This document shows positions 1 to 8,088 of a stretch of DNA of 64,000 nt, piece by piece. The DNA is from Kribbella caucasensis (GTDB lineage Bacteria > Actinomycetota > Actinomycetes > Propionibacteriales > Kribbellaceae): positions 62,001 through 126,000 of the forward strand of contig NZ_SNWQ01000015.1 in the NCBI RefSeq assembly GCF_004361855.1, written 5' to 3'. The position numbers and the translations under genes are program-made. Every line of letters begins with the position of its first letter. Within the stretch, counting starts at the first letter, position 1. Under the pieces are notes generated by a model. That model worked only from the letters and a program-made list of their open reading frames with translations, ran no database searches and was not told the origin of the DNA.

Positions 1-22
1 CTACACCACAGTGGGGGCCTGA
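1..22 (+). CDS. C-terminal tail of an upstream gene, probably an ABC-2 permease (partial)
   Basis: Only the last six codons (YTTVGA) and a TGA stop are visible. The stop overlaps the ATG of the next gene in a TGATG arrangement, the usual sign of translational coupling. Because the next gene is an ABC-2 type permease that normally works in a three-gene set, this is probably the partner permease. That identity is inferred from context only. Confidence 0.35.
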
Positions 23-804
23 TGAGAATCGCCCGACTTCTCGGTACGGCGTTCTCGCTCTCGCTGCGGCGAGCCCTGGCCTACCGGATCAACCTGTTGT
101 TCGACGCGCTCCTGGCCCTCGTGGAGCTGACCGCATCGATCGCTATCATCGGCATCATCTTCACCCAGACAGGCCTACTCGCCGGCTGGTCCCAAGGACA
201 AATGCTGGCCCTGATCGGCACCTACGCGCTGATCACCGGCCTCCGAGCGACCTTCCTCGACCCCAGCCTCTCTGACCTCTCCCAACAGATCCGAGACGGC
301 CGACTCGACACCTACCTGCTCCAACCAGCGACCACCGTGCTGCTCGCCACCAGTACCCGGCACGCACCCCTCGCCCTCGTGCAAAGCATCCTCGGGATCG
401 GGGTGATCATCCTCGGACTGCATGAGCTGGCCATCATCCCGTCACCTCTAGCTGTGGGCGGCTGGATCTTGCTCACGCTGATCGGACTGCTGATCGGCTG
501 GGCAACGTCGGTCGCACTCGCATCCCTGGCCTTCTGGGCCCCTCGGCTCAGCCTCGGAGTATTGCATAGTGCCGCCTGGGAACTCGGCCGATACCCGGTC
601 GACATCTACGGACGCTGGCTCCAGCGACTACTCACTTTCGCGTTCCCCGTAGCCGCAATCACAACCTGGCCCGCCCAAACCCTCACCCGAGGCGCAGACC
701 CCAGCATTCTGATCGCAGCCATCCTCCTTGGGTTCGCGTTCACTGCCGGAACCATGCTCCTGTGGCGGACAGGGGTACTGCGCTATACCGGTGCCACCTC
801 GTAG
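22..804 (+). CDS. ABC-2 type exporter permease (COG3694-like)
   Basis: Polytopic inner-membrane protein of 260 residues with about six hydrophobic segments (roughly 19-45, 52-72, 105-127, 135-170, 200-222 and 228-248). The motif DGRLDTYLLQP near residues 92-102 matches the cytoplasmic loop shared by this ABC-2 permease family, which works with a second permease and an ATPase to move an unknown substrate outward. The ATG overlaps the preceding stop, so it is the distal gene of an operon that starts before the window. Family assignment is firm; the substrate cannot be told. Confidence 0.85.
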   Translation: MRIARLLGTAFSLSLRRALAYRINLLFDALLALVELTASIAIIGIIFTQTGLLAGWSQGQMLALIGTYALITGLRATFLDPSLSDLSQQIRDGRLDTYLLQPATTVLLATSTRHAPLALVQSILGIGVIILGLHELAIIPSPLAVGGWILLTLIGLLIGWATSVALASLAFWAPRLSLGVLHSAAWELGRYPVDIYGRWLQRLLTFAFPVAAITTWPAQTLTRGADPSILIAAILLGFAFTAGTMLLWRTGVLRYTGATS

Positions 805-842
805 GTACCCCGCGCGACTGCTGCACTCGCCCGGCCGGACTG

Positions 843-1631
843 CTAGGCCCGCGGCTCGGGCAGATTGAGGACAGCGGCCGCCAGGGACTCAAGCGCTGCC
901 GCGCCTTCGGCAGGGTCGCGTGTGGCCCAGTACGTGGCTTCGAGTCCCTGGACCTCGAGGTCCATGCCGAAACGTTCGTACCACTGCGGTAGGTACTTAG
1001 GGAATGGTGGATAGCGACCCTCGGAGAGGAACCACGCGGTGTAGATGAGCTTGTGGAGTTGAACCGCAAGGTTCGCGTGGAGCCATCTGTTCTCTCGCTC
1101 GGCTGCCCGACGTAGCTCTTTGACGAAGCCGGGCGCCGCGGCTTCGAGCTGGCGCCGCACCTTCGTGACGAGCGGGGGCGCGGGAGTCTGGACTCGCGAG
1201 CGGTGCTCAGTTCCCAGGCCGGTTGGATCGAGCAACAGCTCAGACTCGGCTAGGCCGGCGGCGACATAGATCGGCAGCGGCCAAGCTGTACCTTCCCAGC
1301 CGTCGCCTTGCTCGAGTTCGCTCATCCAATCCTCGAACGTGTGGCAAGGAACGTGCATGAGATCCACGTCGTAGCCATCGAAGCGCGCCTGCTCCAACAC
1401 CAGCCGTCCGTGCGAGGTGAGCTTCGACTGTCCGGGCAACGTTGACGCAGTGGGGACGTCCTCGTCCCAGATGAGGATGAGGTCGAGGTCGGAATCGTCG
1501 GTCAGGCCCGTGATCACCGATCCCTGGCCGTACATCCAGCTGAGATTGTCGGTGTCGGCGCGGCGGAAGTGGTCGACCAGGCGCTCCACGGCCAACGCAG
1601 CAGACGGTCGGCCTAGCGATGATCCTTGCAT
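843..1631 (-). CDS. Nucleotidyltransferase-fold protein
   Basis: This 262-residue protein shows the polymerase-beta-type nucleotidyltransferase signature: GS at residues 37-38, DxD at 48-50 and a third acidic strand (YDVDLMHV, D88/D90). These residues normally bind two metals and transfer a nucleotide to a small molecule, protein or RNA. The all-helical C-terminal half (residues 150-262) resembles the substrate-binding part of aminoglycoside-type or DUF4037 transferases, but the substrate is not evident. It stands alone, convergent with the ABC permease at its 3' end. The ATG at 1631 is followed directly by the fold, so this start is favoured. Confidence 0.75.
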   Translation of the reverse strand: MQGSSLGRPSAALAVERLVDHFRRADTDNLSWMYGQGSVITGLTDDSDLDLILIWDEDVPTASTLPGQSKLTSHGRLVLEQARFDGYDVDLMHVPCHTFEDWMSELEQGDGWEGTAWPLPIYVAAGLAESELLLDPTGLGTEHRSRVQTPAPPLVTKVRRQLEAAAPGFVKELRRAAERENRWLHANLAVQLHKLIYTAWFLSEGRYPPFPKYLPQWYERFGMDLEVQGLEATYWATRDPAEGAAALESLAAAVLNLPEPRA

Positions 1632-1698
1632 GGCCAGAGACTACGGAATCAGCTCGGAATCTCCACCCCACGACAATCACGAGACTTGACTAGTGCAG

Positions 1699-1856
1699 AG
1701 AATCCCGTTGCCGAACGCAACCTTCAGGGCTGCGCACCGGCCACCCGCTACCTCGACGCGATCGGTTCCTACTCCACCAACGAGGTCGCGGTGAACTGGA
1801 ACTCCGCCCTCGCCTGGATCACCGCCTTCGCCGACTCCGCCGCGCCTCGAGGCTGA
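1699..1856 (+). pseudogene. C-terminal remnant of a GH9 endoglucanase
   Basis: An open stretch encodes RYLDAIGSYSTNEVAVNWN and then an ALAW helix before a TGA at 1854. This is the highly conserved C-terminal end of family 9 glycoside hydrolases, which carries the catalytic-site NE pair. No start codon, signal peptide or the other roughly 400 residues of catalytic domain precedes it; upstream lies the 5' end of the divergent nucleotidyltransferase gene. It is therefore a leftover fragment of a deleted cellulase gene. Confidence 0.6.
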
Positions 1857-1875
1857 CCACGCCTGGCAGCTCGGC

Positions 1876-2829
1876 CTACGGGAAGCGGGAGGCGAGGGCT
1901 ACGGAGGCGCCGGCGGCCATCAGGGTGAGGAGCATGGCGATACCGGCGAAGCGGGCGGTGATCTCCTTGTCGACGGTGTCGTAGCCGACCGAGGAACCGA
2001 TGTTCTCGTACACCTCTTTGATCTCATCGGCCGACTCCGCCGTATACGACTGACCACCGGTGATCTCCGCGACCGCCTTCAAATCCGCCCGATCCGGCGG
2101 CACCCGCTGCCGGATCCCGTCCATCTCGATGAACCCCGAATCAGTACCGAACGCCACCGTATACACCGGCACCTCCTTCTCCTTCGCCGCCTGCGCACCC
2201 TCCTGCGCCGTCCGCCCCACCGTCCGCTTCCCATCCGACATCAACACAATCCGCGCCGGCGCCGGCTCATCAGGATGCTCCGGATCCGGCGGCACCTGCG
2301 TCAACGCCTGCAACGACGTGAAAATCGCCTCCCCCGTCGCCGTCGACTCCGCCAACTCCAACCCATCGATCGACCGCAACACCGTCGCCCGATCAATCGT
2401 CGGCGGCACCACAATGCTCGCCGTCCCCGCGAACGACACCAACGAAATATTGAACTTCGCCGGCAAACTCGTCACGAACCGCTTCGCCGCGACCTTCACC
2501 GCCTCAAGGCGGTTCGGATCCACATCAGTGGCCATCATCGACAACGACACATCGATCGTCACCACAATCGTGGCCCGCTCCCGCGGCACCTTCACCTCAT
2601 CCTTCGGCTGCGCGAACGCGACGATGCACGCCATCGCGCCGAGCAGGCCGAGTACGACGGCCACATGCCGGCGCCACTGTGGCTGCCGCGGCGCGACCCT
2701 GTCCAGCAACGCGACGTTGGTGAACCGCAGCGCGTACTGCGATCGGCGCCGCTGCAGGAAGATGTACGCCGCGACGACGACCGGGATGAGCAGCAGGAAC
2801 CACAGCCGGCCGGGCGACAGGAACTCCAT
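1876..2829 (-). CDS. Membrane-anchored VWA domain protein (BatA-like)
   Basis: 317 residues. Two N-terminal membrane segments (about 7-25 and 56-73) precede a von Willebrand A domain with an intact MIDAS DxSxS at residues 93-97 (DVSLS) and the later T and D metal ligands (FAGTAS, MSDGK). A C-terminal membrane segment lies at about 292-314. Proteins of this kind are thought to form a metal-dependent scaffold acted on by MoxR ATPases. Its ATG overlaps the stop of the DUF58 gene by one base (TGATG), so the two are coupled. It closes the MoxR-DUF58-VWA operon. Confidence 0.88.
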   Translation of the reverse strand: MEFLSPGRLWFLLLIPVVVAAYIFLQRRRSQYALRFTNVALLDRVAPRQPQWRRHVAVVLGLLGAMACIVAFAQPKDEVKVPRERATIVVTIDVSLSMMATDVDPNRLEAVKVAAKRFVTSLPAKFNISLVSFAGTASIVVPPTIDRATVLRSIDGLELAESTATGEAIFTSLQALTQVPPDPEHPDEPAPARIVLMSDGKRTVGRTAQEGAQAAKEKEVPVYTVAFGTDSGFIEMDGIRQRVPPDRADLKAVAEITGGQSYTAESADEIKEVYENIGSSVGYDTVDKEITARFAGIAMLLTLMAAGASVALASRFP

Positions 2830-3818
2830 CAGCGGGCCACTCCCTTGGGCGGTTGGTGCAGCCTCGGGGCCACTCGCCGATAGGCAAGGACGAACCGCAC
2901 GGTATCGGCGACCCAGTCACGGTCGGTTCGCAGTACAAGGTGTCCCGCACCTACTCGGCGCAGGGCTACCCTGGTCCGCTCTCGCTGCGCCAGCGCGGCC
3001 GCGGCGTACTCCTCGCGGACCCGGCGCTTGCGGGTGTCGAGCTCGCGGACCGCGCCGGTCTCCGGGTCGCCGATCAGGACGACGCCGATGTTCGGCAGCT
3101 CCAGCTCGCGCGGGTCGACGATCTCCACCGCGAGCACCTGGTGCTGGGCGGTCAGCTTGCGCATCGCCCGCTCCCAGGACGGTTCCAGCCGGCTGTCGAC
3201 CTCGCCGTCCTCGGGGGTGAGGAAGTCGGACACGATCACCCGCAGCCCCCGCTTGCGCTGGGTCCGGGCCATCGACTCCAGCGCGCTGGCGAGATCGCTG
3301 CGGGCTTGGTGTTCGCCGTGGTCCTGCTCGGCCAGCAACGCACGCAGCAGACCGTAGAGCGCGAGTCGGCCGGACCGCGCGGGCCAGCGCCGCAACGCCG
3401 AATCCCGCAGCATCAACCCGCCGAACCGGTCGCCCAGCCGGTGGGTGAGGAACCCGACCGTCGCGACCGCGGCGACCGCCAGCTCCCGCTTCTCCAGCTG
3501 CGAGGTGCCGAAGTCCATCGAGGCGGACAGGTCGACCAGGGCCCACGTCTCCAGCTCCCGGTCGGCGATCAGGTCGCGGACGTGCGGCACCGTCGTACGG
3601 GCGGTGACGGCCCAGTCCATCCGGCGGACGTCGTCGCCGACCTGGTACTCGCGGGCCTCGGCCAGCTCGGTCCCGGGGCCGGGCAGCAGGCCGAGGTGCT
3701 CGCCGTGCAGGTACCCCTCCAGGCGGCGGACCACGGTCAGCTCGAGCCGGCGCAGCGCGCGCTCGGGAGCGAGCTGCGAGATCGTCATCGCAGCCCGTGG
3801 GTCAGGTCGGTTGGCCAT
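2829..3818 (-). CDS. DUF58 domain protein of the MoxR operon
   Basis: 329 residues. The DUF58 signature YQVGDDVRRMDWAVTAR lies at about 58-74, followed by a VWA-like strand with DLSASM at 96-101. The family partners with MoxR AAA+ ATPases in membrane-protein or metallocentre maturation; the exact client is unknown. An ATG at 3818 (ggggaaga upstream) and one at 3788 are both possible; the first keeps the better ribosome site. It lies 61 bp after the moxR stop and is coupled to the VWA gene. Confidence 0.88.
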   Translation of the reverse strand: MANRPDPRAAMTISQLAPERALRRLELTVVRRLEGYLHGEHLGLLPGPGTELAEAREYQVGDDVRRMDWAVTARTTVPHVRDLIADRELETWALVDLSASMDFGTSQLEKRELAVAAVATVGFLTHRLGDRFGGLMLRDSALRRWPARSGRLALYGLLRALLAEQDHGEHQARSDLASALESMARTQRKRGLRVIVSDFLTPEDGEVDSRLEPSWERAMRKLTAQHQVLAVEIVDPRELELPNIGVVLIGDPETGAVRELDTRKRRVREEYAAAALAQRERTRVALRRVGAGHLVLRTDRDWVADTVRFVLAYRRVAPRLHQPPKGVAR

Positions 3819-3879
3819 CGGGATCAGTCTTCCCCGGCCGAAACTCGAGCGCCCGGCACTAGAGCTCCGACACGGGACA

Positions 3880-4914
3880 CTAGACGAACTCCGGCCGGCC
3901 TGAGCCGTCGGTGCCGTCGCGCCAGACCGGCTGCGGCGGCGGGACCGTGGCCAGGATCCGCTCGACCACTGCGCGCGGGTCGATGTTGTCCGCGACCGCG
4001 TCGAAGGTCAGCCCGATCCGGTGCCCCATCACGTCGAGCGCGACGGTCTGGATGTCGCTCGGCAGCAGGTAGTCGCGCCCGTGGATCAGCGCCAGCGCCC
4101 GGCCGGCCGCGATCAGGCCGAGAGTCGCCCGCGGGCTGACGCCGAGCTCGATGATCGGCTCCAGGTCGGGCAGGTGGAAGTCCGTCGGCGTCCGGGTCGC
4201 CATCACCAGCCGGACGGCGTACTCCGCGACCAGGTTGTGCACGAACACCTGCTCGGCCGAGCGCTGCAGCTCCATGATCGTCTCGGGCTTCAGCACCTGA
4301 CGCGGCTGCGGCGGGTCCACGCTCATCCGGCGCAGGATCTCGAACTCCTCGTGCCCGCGCGGGTGCGGTACGTCGATCTTGACCAGGAACCGGTCCCGCT
4401 GCGCCTCCGGCAACGGGTACACGCCCTCGGACTCGATCGGGTTCTGGGTCGCGATCACGATGAACGGCTTCGGCATCGGGAAGGTCTGGCCGCCGATCGA
4501 CACCTGCCGCTCGGCCATCAGCTCCAGCATCGCCGACTGCACCTTGGCCGGCGCCCGGTTCACCTCGTCGGCCAGCACGAAGTTCACGAACGTCGGGCCC
4601 AGCTCGATGTCGAACGCCTCCCGGGTCTGCCGGTAGATCCGGGTCCCGACGATGTCGGACGGCACCAGGTCCGGGGTGAACTGGATCCGGGCGAACGAGC
4701 CACCGACCACCGAGGCGAAGGTCCGCACCGCCAGCGTCTTGGCCACCCCCGGAACGCCCTCGAGCAGGCAGTGCCCCTTGGCGAGCAGCGACACCATCAG
4801 CGTCTCGACCATGTGCTCCTGGCCGACAATCACCCGTTTGACCTCGGTGATGGCCTCGCTGACCAGGTGAGACTGCTGGGCCACTGACCCTGCCGGCACC
4901 GTGGTTTCGGTCAT
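3880..4914 (-). CDS. MoxR family AAA+ ATPase
   Basis: 344 residues from the ATG at 4914, which has GGAAGGA six bases upstream; a GTG seven codons earlier overlaps that ribosome site and is less likely. Walker A GVPGVAKT is at 53-60 and Walker B VLADEVNR at 113-120, with sensor I ATQNPIE after it. MoxR ATPases act as chaperone-like unfoldases whose partners (DUF58 and VWA proteins) are encoded immediately downstream here. The protein is complete and of normal family length. Confidence 0.93.
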   Translation of the reverse strand: MTETTVPAGSVAQQSHLVSEAITEVKRVIVGQEHMVETLMVSLLAKGHCLLEGVPGVAKTLAVRTFASVVGGSFARIQFTPDLVPSDIVGTRIYRQTREAFDIELGPTFVNFVLADEVNRAPAKVQSAMLELMAERQVSIGGQTFPMPKPFIVIATQNPIESEGVYPLPEAQRDRFLVKIDVPHPRGHEEFEILRRMSVDPPQPRQVLKPETIMELQRSAEQVFVHNLVAEYAVRLVMATRTPTDFHLPDLEPIIELGVSPRATLGLIAAGRALALIHGRDYLLPSDIQTVALDVMGHRIGLTFDAVADNIDPRAVVERILATVPPPQPVWRDGTDGSGRPEFV

Positions 4915-5124
4915 GCCTGTCCTTCCGGGGTCCACACGGACCTTGTGCTGTCGGGAACACCCGACATTCCATCAGATCCCCGGGTCCGCGCACGCCATGC
5001 CCCACCCGGTCCCCACCCATCCTCCCCGACTGTTCAAATTCCTTCCCCACCCCACCACCCCGGTCTGGTCAAGTTCGTTCCCCACCCGTACGCCGTACGC
5101 CGGCTAACCCGAGCACCCCACCCG

Positions 5125-5308
5125 CCCCGTACGCCGTACGCGACCCCACCCACCTCGAGCGCCTCACCCACCCCGTACGCCGTACGCGACCCCACCCACC
5201 TCGAGCGCCTCACCCACCCCGTACGCCGTATGCGATCCCACCGACCTCGAGCGCCTCACCCACCCCGTACGCCGTATGCGATCCCACCGACCTTGAGCAC
5301 CCACCAGC
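5125..5308. repeat. 46-bp tandem repeat, about four copies
   Basis: Copies begin with ccccgtacgccgta at 5125, 5171, 5217 and 5263, giving an exact 46-bp period. Each carries gtacgccgta followed by cgatcccaccgacctcgagc-like sequence, with single-base drift between copies (acgcgacc against atgcgatc). The array lies in the 664-bp gap upstream of moxR and the divergent membrane-protein gene. It encodes nothing recognisable. The rest of the gap holds pyrimidine-rich repeats (ttccccaccc) to the left and G-rich repeats (gggttcgggcgggtgaa) to the right. Confidence 0.85.
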
Positions 5309-5421
5309 CACGAATTCGGCCGACCGCCGCCCGACCGGTGCCCAAAGCCAGCCCCTCCGGCCACCTTGGGCACCGGCGGGGCACGAATTCGGCCGATCGG
5401 CGGCTGGTGGGTGCTCAAGGT
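5290..5421. repeat. Composite inverted and direct repeat, 20-bp arms
   Basis: The 20-base arm at 5290-5309 (accttgagcacccaccagcc) is perfectly complementary to 5402-5421. Inside it an 11-bp arm at 5335-5345 (ccggtgcccaa) pairs with 5366-5376. The two halves are also direct repeats: both contain cacgaattcggccga, at 5309/5310-5324 and 5382-5396. The element could fold into a large cruciform or RNA hairpin, and looks like an intergenic palindromic repeat family rather than a simple terminator. Confidence 0.8.
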
Positions 5422-5578
5422 GGGGGCGGGGTGGGTTCGGGCGGGTGAAGGGAGCGGGGTTCGGGCGGGGTGGTGGGTTCGGGCGGGTGAAGCGGGCGGG
5501 GGTGGGGTGGGTTCGGGGGGCGTTGGGGAGTGGGGTTCGGGCGACAGTGTTACCGGTGGTGTGGTGGGATTGGTGGTG

Positions 5579-6469
5579 ATGACCGCGACCGATTCCCAGT
5601 CCGCCGCACCGGCCGCCGCGCCGCCGGCCGCTCCTGTAGAGAGCGCGCCCGCGCGGCTGATCCCGGATGCGTTGCCGCTGTTGCCGGAGGATCCGCCGCG
5701 CGTCGGCGACTTCTGGCTCCGCGGCCGGCTCGGCGCGAACGCCGCCGGTTACCTGTACGCCGCCGCCGACGAGACCGGTAACGGCGCGGTCGTCGCGATG
5801 ATGACGGAGGGGTCCGCCGACGACGCCGCCGCCCGGGACCGGTTCGTCACCGCGGTCGACGAGCTCCCCACAGCCGCGGTCCTCGCGCACAACGACTCCG
5901 ATGACGACGATCTCGCCCTCTGGGTCGCGCTCGGCCCGGTCCGCGAGGACGACGGCTCCAGCTCGGCCACCGACGAACGCCTGATCGCCGAACGCCGGGG
6001 CGAGGAGGTCCTGTCCGCCGTACTGATGGACCGGGTCCCGCACCTCGGCCGGTTCCGCGGCCCCGATTTCCTGCACTACTGGGAGAACCGTCGCCGCCCC
6101 GGTCTGTTCCGGATCTGGCCCCTCCCCTGGCCCGCCGCACTCCGTCCCGCGTCCCGCCTGGCGTTGATCCTGTCCCTGCTGGCGATGGCCCTGATCATGG
6201 CGATCGCCGTCCTGATCGCGTGGCTCCTGTTCCGCAACGCCCCCGAGGTCGACCCCGGCCCGGTGATCCCCGACCCCAATGGCACCGCCACTGTCACGGT
6301 CACGCCAACCACCCCGCCGCCGCCGACCACCCCGACGACAGGTCCCGGTACGCCGACCGCGACCACCCCGAGCGGTACGCCGACGGGCGGCACCACGACC
6401 GGGCCCTTCCCGACCACCTCACCCGGCGGCACGCCACCCACCCCCGGCGACCCAGGCGACCGTTTCTAG
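5579..6469 (+). CDS. Single-pass membrane protein with a kinase-like N-terminus (unknown function)
   Basis: 296 residues from ATG 5579 (ggtggtg just upstream). Residues 1-40 are Ala/Pro-rich. Residues 41-97 (VGDFWLRGRLGANAAGYLYA and onward) recall the glycine-rich loop of actinobacterial Ser/Thr kinases, but GxGxxG is degraded and no kinase C-lobe or HRD/DFG motifs follow. A membrane helix spans about 194-218, then a Thr/Pro/Gly-rich tail runs to the end. The topology is an intracellular N-domain and an extracellular tail. I do not recognise a function; a pseudokinase-derived sensor is only a guess. Confidence 0.7.
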   Translation: MTATDSQSAAPAAAPPAAPVESAPARLIPDALPLLPEDPPRVGDFWLRGRLGANAAGYLYAAADETGNGAVVAMMTEGSADDAAARDRFVTAVDELPTAAVLAHNDSDDDDLALWVALGPVREDDGSSSATDERLIAERRGEEVLSAVLMDRVPHLGRFRGPDFLHYWENRRRPGLFRIWPLPWPAALRPASRLALILSLLAMALIMAIAVLIAWLLFRNAPEVDPGPVIPDPNGTATVTVTPTTPPPPTTPTTGPGTPTATTPSGTPTGGTTTGPFPTTSPGGTPPTPGDPGDRF

Positions 6470-6723
6470 CTCGGGCGGGGTTCTGGGTTGTGACGGCGCA
6501 GGGCCAGTAAGCCCAGCAGGCTGACGATCGCCCAGGTGCCTTCGAGGAGCAGGAAGCCCCAGGACTGTTCGGCGGCGGCGATGGCGGCGAGGGCGGCGGA
6601 GCCGAGCAGGTTGAGGACTTGGTAGGTGTAGGTCCGCTGCTGAAGGCGGCCGGCCTGGGCGGCGGCGAAGGCGATCAGGATGGTGATCGCGCCAAGGATT
6701 TCGAGGGCGTCGACTACGTGCAT
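6466..6723 (-). CDS. CBU_0592-type small membrane protein
   Basis: 85 residues with three hydrophobic helices (about 3-22, 35-51, 56-75) and the family pattern LGAITILIAFAAAQ, then YTYQVLNLLGSAALA. The family is widespread in bacteria but has no known role. AGGAGGGG lies about nine bases before the ATG at 6723. Its last four bases overlap the convergent membrane-protein gene. The next upstream gene on the same strand, an aldo/keto reductase homologue, ends 96 bp away. Confidence 0.75.
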   Translation of the reverse strand: MHVVDALEILGAITILIAFAAAQAGRLQQRTYTYQVLNLLGSAALAAIAAAEQSWGFLLLEGTWAIVSLLGLLALRRHNPEPRPS

Positions 6724-6819
6724 CTCTGCTGCCCCTCCTGGGGCTGGCGTCGTCTTTGCGTCGACCGGGTACGGCGCCGTCTCGTCCGGGACCCACCAGG
6801 AGATCGGTGGAGCCTCACC

Positions 6820-7680
6820 TCAGGATAGCTCGGCCTCCCGCCAGAGCCCGGCGGGCACGGGTTGGCGGACCAGGGCCGCATCCGCCCGGATCTCGGCAGG
6901 GCTGGCCGCGCCGATCAGGACCGACGTCACCGCCGGATGCAGGCTGGGGAACGCGAGCGCGACCTGCGGCAGCGAGACGCCGTACCGCTCGCAGACCCCG
7001 GCGATCCGGCGTGCCCGGATCACATCGGGCTCGGATGGTTGTTTGGACCGATCGGTCCAGAGCACCTCGGGCGTGAGCACCCCCGACACGATCGCCGCCA
7101 CTCCCCTCGCCTCACATCGCGCCATCAACGGTTCGCCAGAACGGTCGAGCAACGAGTAATGCCCGCCGCCCAGTACGACGGCATCGAGCTCGACGTCCCG
7201 GACGAAGTGGTCCAGCGCCTTCCAATCGTTGCCCGCGGCCCCGATCGCGGCGACCACCCCCTCCGCACGCAGCTCCAGCAGCGCCGCGTAGACGTCGAGT
7301 GCGGACCGCTCACCCGGACTCAGGATGAACACCAGATCGATCGACGGGACCCGCAACCGACCAAGGCTCGCGGTCAGCGACTCACGCACGTTCGCGGCCG
7401 ACAACTCCCCACCGACCTTCGTCGCAAGCACGAACTCCCCACGTGGGTGCCCGGCGAGCGCCGTACCGAACCGCACCTCACCGCGACCGTCTGCATCCCC
7501 AGGCGCAGTCGCGAAGAAGCGGATGCCGGCCCGGTACGCCGCTTCGATGGTTGCCGTCGCGGTCACATCACCGTCGGCGGTCGCGGGCAGCTCGCCGATC
7601 GACGAACCGCCCAGCCCGAACCGGGGCGGCCGAAACCGCTGCACGAGACGCGGCGAGAGCAATCGGCTGGGAGCGGTCAT
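6820..7680 (-). CDS. Aldo/keto reductase-like protein with a degraded active site
   Basis: 286 residues from ATG 7680, which has GGGAGG nine bases upstream. The fold is that of the D-threo-aldose/fucose dehydrogenase branch of aldo/keto reductases (FGLGGSSIGEL near 21-31, ATKVG at 86-90, SLGRLRVPSIDLV). Of the usual Asp-Tyr-Lys-His tetrad only Lys88 remains: Asp is Ala57, Tyr is Asp62 in TAPGDADGRGE, and His is Leu120. The NADPH-binding C-terminal region appears kept. It may bind cofactor or ligand without classical reduction. It is convergent with nothing and faces the CBU_0592 gene downstream. Confidence 0.75.
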   Translation of the reverse strand: MTAPSRLLSPRLVQRFRPPRFGLGGSSIGELPATADGDVTATATIEAAYRAGIRFFATAPGDADGRGEVRFGTALAGHPRGEFVLATKVGGELSAANVRESLTASLGRLRVPSIDLVFILSPGERSALDVYAALLELRAEGVVAAIGAAGNDWKALDHFVRDVELDAVVLGGGHYSLLDRSGEPLMARCEARGVAAIVSGVLTPEVLWTDRSKQPSEPDVIRARRIAGVCERYGVSLPQVALAFPSLHPAVTSVLIGAASPAEIRADAALVRQPVPAGLWREAELS

Positions 7681-7798
7681 CGGCCCACACCTCCCTGGTC
7701 GGCCACTACCAGGATGATCGCTCCGCGACCACTTCGCATCTCGACTGCTACACGAGGCTGGGGCGGGATCGGTTGCGATCCCGCCCCAGGTCGGTGTC

Positions 7799-8050
7799 AG
7801 GAGATCTTGGGTGCCCAGCCCAGGCCGCTGGGGTTGCCGGTTCGCGCACGGTGACGTTGGCCGACGACCAGATGACAGACTGCGCGCCGGTGGCGACAAC
7901 GACCAGGCGGAGCTCGTTCTCCTGCGCCATCACGAGCGTCGTTCCGTCGGGGCTCCAGGCCAGCGTCCGCTGCCCCAGGATGCGCCGTCGACGTACGTCC
8001 CGCCGACCAGCGTCGCATCATTGTTGCCAACAGCATCTTCCGTCATACCG
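7799..8050 (-). pseudogene. Remnant of a WD40/TolB-like beta-propeller protein
   Basis: The 408-bp gap between two minus-strand genes holds a short frame encoding TLAWSPDGTTLVMAQENELR and then LVVVATGAQSVIW. WSPDGT with a following strand is the blade signature of TolB/WD40-like propellers. A neighbouring frame upstream of it encodes NDATLVGGTYVDGASWG, so the piece appears frameshifted near 7975. No start or full-length frame exists. A short remnant is the best reading; certainty is limited by its length. Confidence 0.35.
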
Positions 8051-8088
8051 TCCAGCGGACCGGTGCATGACGTTTACCCGGCCCGAAC

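Noticed and set aside
5125..5308. The 46-bp repeat array as a CRISPR
   Set aside because: Copies are head to tail with no unique spacers between them, and no cas genes are near.
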